Below are positions 60,812 to 64,000 of a stretch of DNA of 64,000 nucleotides, one piece after another. The stretch is from positions 711,001-775,000 of the forward strand of contig JAODUP010000070.1 in the NCBI GenBank assembly GCA_025642065.1, read 5' to 3'. The translations under genes and the position numbers were made by a program. Below the pieces are notes generated by a model. The model saw nothing but the letters and a program-made list of their open reading frames with translations, had not been told where the DNA came from and ran no database searches. Within the stretch, counting starts at the first letter, position 1. Every line of letters begins with the position of its first letter. This DNA is from Paralvinella palmiformis. Its lineage: Eukaryota; Annelida; Polychaeta; Terebellida; Alvinellidae.

Positions 60812-63242
60812 CTTTCCATGTTGGGGGAGATGAAGGAAACATCACCCCTGGTATATGTCCGGGATGACATAACAAGGTCATGTCTCAATAACTAAGTGAA
60901 CTAAGTCTTCAAAAGCTGAAAATTATTAATTTTATCAGTTTAAACACTTGTTATTTTAAATAATACCTAAAAACCTCTTTAAAACGTCCAAATTATGTTG
61001 GTGTTTATGGCAGAAAGTAATTCGTCGCGCTAGTCACCTCGCGACCGATACATCGCGAAAGGCGCCCTTTGTTTCTAGGGCTCCCTACGATCGAGGTCTG
61101 TCCCTTACTGATAATTAGCTTGAATGTAGACCTCACAAATAATAAACAGAACTTTATTTTTTTTTTTTTTATGATTAGACTACTCTAAATATAACTTTAT
61201 ATTCTAGGTCTTCAGTGGGCTACCAGTTGAACTGCCTGCCCTCTGCGGATCCTTTTTTTTATATAGCTACCTTTTGTAACGTCAACACAAAGGTGCAAGA
61301 TTACATTCTTATACCCCAGAAGAGGATGTATTATGCTGGTAAAATATGATGGCTTTTGACCTTGGAGGGTGGAATTGAAGTCTCCCCTTAATCGACTTGT
61401 AACAAATACTAGAAAATATGATCATAACATATTCTTCAAAAACTACATTGGCTACCTGTTAGACAGCGTATCCATTTCAAGATTTTGTTAATAACTTATA
61501 AATCTATTAATGATATGGCACCAGAATACCTGTGTGAACTGGTTTCCATTAGAAAGTCATCCCGAAAACTCAGGTCATCCAGTCAGATACTATTGCAGGT
61601 ACCAGTTTCTAGGCTCAAGTCATATGGTGTTTAGTGTTGCAGCCCCCACTTTGTAGAATAAGTTGCCGGCGAATATTAGAGATGCGTCGTCTCTTGGAAA
61701 TTTTAAGTCTCTTCTAAAAACACACCTATTTAAGGTCGCTTTCACAGATAAATAATTATTATCTTTTAAATCATTACAGGGTTTTTACAGACACATTATT
61801 TGGGGTATTATTATATTACATATTATTTGTACAACACCTTTGAATGGCTCCTGCTAGTAAGGGCGCTTTATTAAATATACATTATTATTATTATTATAAT
61901 CGACTTTCTGTCGCTTGAACTTTAGTGTGGTAAATAGTTGGACAGTATATTGTCATTCAGGTATTGGGTACTTGATAAATAATGCCAATCAAAACAAACA
62001 TCTATCATCACACATTGGACTGAATGTCTGTCAAGGCAGTGTATAACAAACTGTGGAAAAAAAGAGTACATGTATCTAAATATTATGTAACTATATGAAT
62101 ATAGTTTTGTAATTATAGTCTCTCTCTCTCTAATTCTCTCTCTCTCTGTATGCGCGAGCGTGTGTGTCTGCGTGTATGCGTGTGTGTGTTTGTGCTTCTC
62201 CTAGCATCATTCGCTAATTCGATTTCTCTAACTTTCAGATATACACAGGTGGTACCGGTATGTTCTATAGATATTACATACGAGAGGATCAAGAAGGGGT
62301 ACGTAATAATAATAATAATAATAATAATAATTTATTTTTTGATGTCTGTTACAAACGCTAGATATAAAAGTTGATGATCTCATTTGAAAGAAACAATTCT
62401 ACGAAATTAATCAACAGGTCAACGATCACATTGTTGATATGGAAATGATAAAGTGTCGAAGTTAAATACGTTGTTTACGAGTTCGGTTCCAACATCGTTC
62501 TAGGTACAAGAAGCGTACAAAGATTACATGCGACAGCTGGCGGTACTGTTAATGCGCGACGCCAACGTTACCATGACAACGAGTGAACAAAATCGAAGAG
62601 TTGAACAATTTGTCTCCGATGCGTATGGTCAAGAACTGCACTTAGCTCAGGTATGTGTGTGTGTGTGTGTGTGTGTTTGCGCGCGCGCCCGTGTGTGTGT
62701 GTGCAAACATATAAACATAAGCACAAACTTTCAATTGCTTTTAATTGTTGTTCCTTTTCTCATTCAGAGAGGTAACTTTTATGTCTGTTTTGCGGTTCAT
62801 TTAACAAATAATATTAATTATTTACCGACAGATATTAAGTGACATAAATACATCTCGTGATATGCCTAAACGAAGAACTAGAATAATGACAATGAGTCAG
62901 TTGGAATCTAACTATACACAGGTATGATCCCTAAATAACTATAAAACAATAGTAATTAATTTATTGTATTTCACCTGACGAATAATTTACTTGGAGCTAT
63001 GACATCTAAATCTAATTACAGTTACCATGGCGACAGATGATTCGTAGATCTTTCGAGGGTTTCGACGTAGTTAGCAGCACCAAAGTACGGGTATCGGCCT
63101 TCGGATACTTTGAGAAAGTCAACGAATTGTTGAGGAATGAAACATCGAACAAAGATCGGATCATGAATAACTACATCGTCTGGCGTGTTTTGTTTATGTA
63201 CAGTCGCTATCTGAGCTGGGAATATAAAAACGCCGCCTATAG
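59443..63242 (+). CDS. M13 family zinc metallopeptidase (neprilysin/ECE-like), 5' part, exons 1-5
   Basis: Type II membrane peptidase that cleaves extracellular peptides (family knowledge). Exons are 59443-60150, 62239-62298, 62504-62650, 62832-62921 and 63022-63242, all GT-AG with phases 0,0,0,0,2, giving 408 complete codons. A cytoplasmic tail is followed by a TM anchor at residues 29-50, then the M13 signature [12 protein letters not shown] (98-109). [12 protein letters not shown] and [17 protein letters not shown] lie in exon 3, LPWRQMI opens exon 5, and [12 protein letters not shown], the conserved NYI block, follows. The usual IDQPxLGLPSRDYY stretch reads [14 protein letters not shown] here, an unusual divergence. 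HExxH and the rest lie beyond the window. Exon 1 is noticeably GC-richer than exons 2-5. Later introns carry (AAT)n, (GT)n and the microsatellite-headed repeat. Confidence 0.9.
60250..60550 (+). other. open frame in M13 intron 1, not joined to the gene
   Basis: A plus frame follows TTTTTTTAG and contains [12 protein letters not shown], which superficially recalls the M13 DQPxLGL motif. It does not keep phase with exon 1, and exon 2 at 62239 already fills that position. It may be a decayed duplicate exon or chance. Confidence 0.25.
60701..60810. repeat. long (AT)n tract with TATAAATA breaks
   Basis: Nearly self-complementary AT sequence of about 110 bp in M13 intron 1. Confidence 0.95.
61435..61900 (+). 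mobile_element. LINE family L 3' end in M13 intron 1
   Basis: C-terminal ORF remnants in shifting frames ([17 protein letters not shown], [16 protein letters not shown], [32 protein letters not shown]) precede the tail: ACATTATTTGGGGTATTATT, GGCTCCTGCTAGTAAGGGCG, TTTATTAAATATAC and (ATT)n. This is the best-preserved copy of this end and is the reference for 18118, 19304, 27752 and 52905. Confidence 0.85.
62306..62333. repeat. (AAT)n directly after the exon 2 donor
   Basis: About nine AAT units starting 8 bp inside M13 intron 2. Confidence 0.9.
62652..62703. repeat. (GT)n directly after the exon 3 donor
   Basis: GT units with a GCGCGCGCCC break. The donor GTATGTGTGT merges into the repeat. 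Confidence 0.9.
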
Positions 63243-63248
63243 GTTAAT

Positions 63249-63320
63249 ACTCCATCCATCCATCCATCCATCCATCCATCCATCCATCCATCCATCCATC
63301 CATCCATCCATACATACATC
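63249..63320. repeat. (CATC)n microsatellite directly after the exon 5 donor
   Basis: About 15 CATC units, then ATAC/ATCATC variants to about 63380. Confidence 0.95.
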
Positions 63321-63488
63321 ATCATACATCATCATCCATCCATACATACATACATCTACACATACATACATTAACTCATACATACATACACACAAGTACC
63401 CCCCATATTGTAGAAGGCGATTAAAAGGGGAGATACTAAATGCCATTCTGGTGACGATCACTCACAACCACATCAACACCATTACACC

Positions 63489-63957
63489 ACCACTCACTCA
63501 CTCACTCACTCACTCACTCACTCACTCACTCACTCACTCACTCACTCACTCACTCACCACCACCACCACCACCACCACCACCACCACTCACCACCACCAC
63601 CACCACCACCACCACCACCACCACTCACCACCACTCACCACCACTCACTCACTCATTCACTACCACAAACCACCACTCACCACCACCACTCACCACCACC
63701 ACCACCACTCAACCACTCACTCACAACTCACCACCACCACCACCACTCACTCACACACTCTTTCTCATTAATTGTCACCAGGGTCATCCCCCACCGAACC
63801 CACTTCTGTGTTCTTAAACATGGCTAATGCCGAATGTTTAGGGACATGTCTTTATTAGGGTTTATACTTTGATGTTGGTGTTGATGTTTGTTAAGTTTGA
63901 GAGCAACAGCATGGTTTGTTATACCACGTAGACGGCTTGTTTCTCTCCACTCTAACG
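63489..63957 (+). repeat. microsatellite-headed repeat, copy 2
   Basis: (ACTC)n of about 70 bp passes into (ACC)n and mixed CACC/ACTC to about 63760. About 70 bp of other sequence follows, then the 125-bp module AATGTTTAGGGACATGTC…CCACTCTAACG (63833-63957). Compared with 36927-37052 it shows one single-base indel (AACAGACATGG / AACAGCATGG) and one substitution (GCTATACC / GTTATACC). It lies in intron 5 of the M13 gene, in the same orientation as copy 1. Confidence 0.85.
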
Positions 63958-64000
63958 CCTAATTTGAGATACGGAGGTATGACTTCTGCTAAATTCAGGT

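Noticed and set aside
63037..63771. Single 244-codon open frame over the M13 exon and beyond
   Set aside because: Only the part to 63242 is M13-like; after a GT donor the frame continues through CATC, ACTC and ACC microsatellites.

Overview
This is eukaryotic, almost certainly animal, genomic DNA. Genes are split by GT-AG introns, the background is AT-rich, and most of the length is transposon relics and microsatellites. The abundant tRNA-derived SINEs, the CR1/L2-like LINE ends and the long tetranucleotide repeats would suit a lophotrochozoan, most likely a mollusc. That placement is an inference, not a proof.

Three genes are recognised with confidence. (1) The small GTPase ARL1 is on the minus strand at 24730-29280. 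All six coding exons were rebuilt with consistent splice phases and give 180 residues. (2) An intronless beta-1,3-galactosyltransferase-like GT31 gene is on the minus strand at 34929-36140. (3) The 5' part of an M13 (neprilysin/ECE-type) zinc metallopeptidase is on the plus strand from 59443. It runs off the right edge after five exons, before the catalytic motif. Weaker genes are a TELO2-like C-terminal exon set at 40276-42894 that looks damaged, a single-pass membrane protein with a repeated tyrosine-motif tail (48548-50170), and three orphan exons at 9564, 37854 and 55979.

Layout: 0-9 kb holds microsatellites, an antisense LINE with a MITE inside it, and SINEs. 9-24 kb is mostly gene-free and holds SINEs, LINE ends and two clean MITEs. 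24.7-29.3 kb is ARL1, with transposon pieces in three of its introns. 30-36 kb holds SINEs, a TIR element and the glycosyltransferase. 36.4-43 kb holds a microsatellite-headed repeat, an orphan terminal exon, a hAT relic and TELO2-like exons. 44-48.5 kb is a LINE carrying two later insertions, then a P-element/THAP9-like relic. 48.5-50.2 kb is the membrane protein gene. 51.2-54.6 kb is a long-inverted-repeat element followed by a minus-strand LINE. 55-59 kb is mostly anonymous. 59.4 kb to the end is the M13 gene, with a second copy of the microsatellite-headed repeat in its last visible intron.

The most unusual observation is a 95-bp piece of the TELO2-like exon plus its adjoining non-coding sequence. 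It sits in inverted orientation inside the LINE at 44518-44612, flanked by a 7-bp direct repeat. The genes do not form an obvious functional group; ordinary housekeeping and membrane genes lie in a transposon-dense landscape. I saw no operons, CRISPR arrays, viral genes or intact autonomous transposons.
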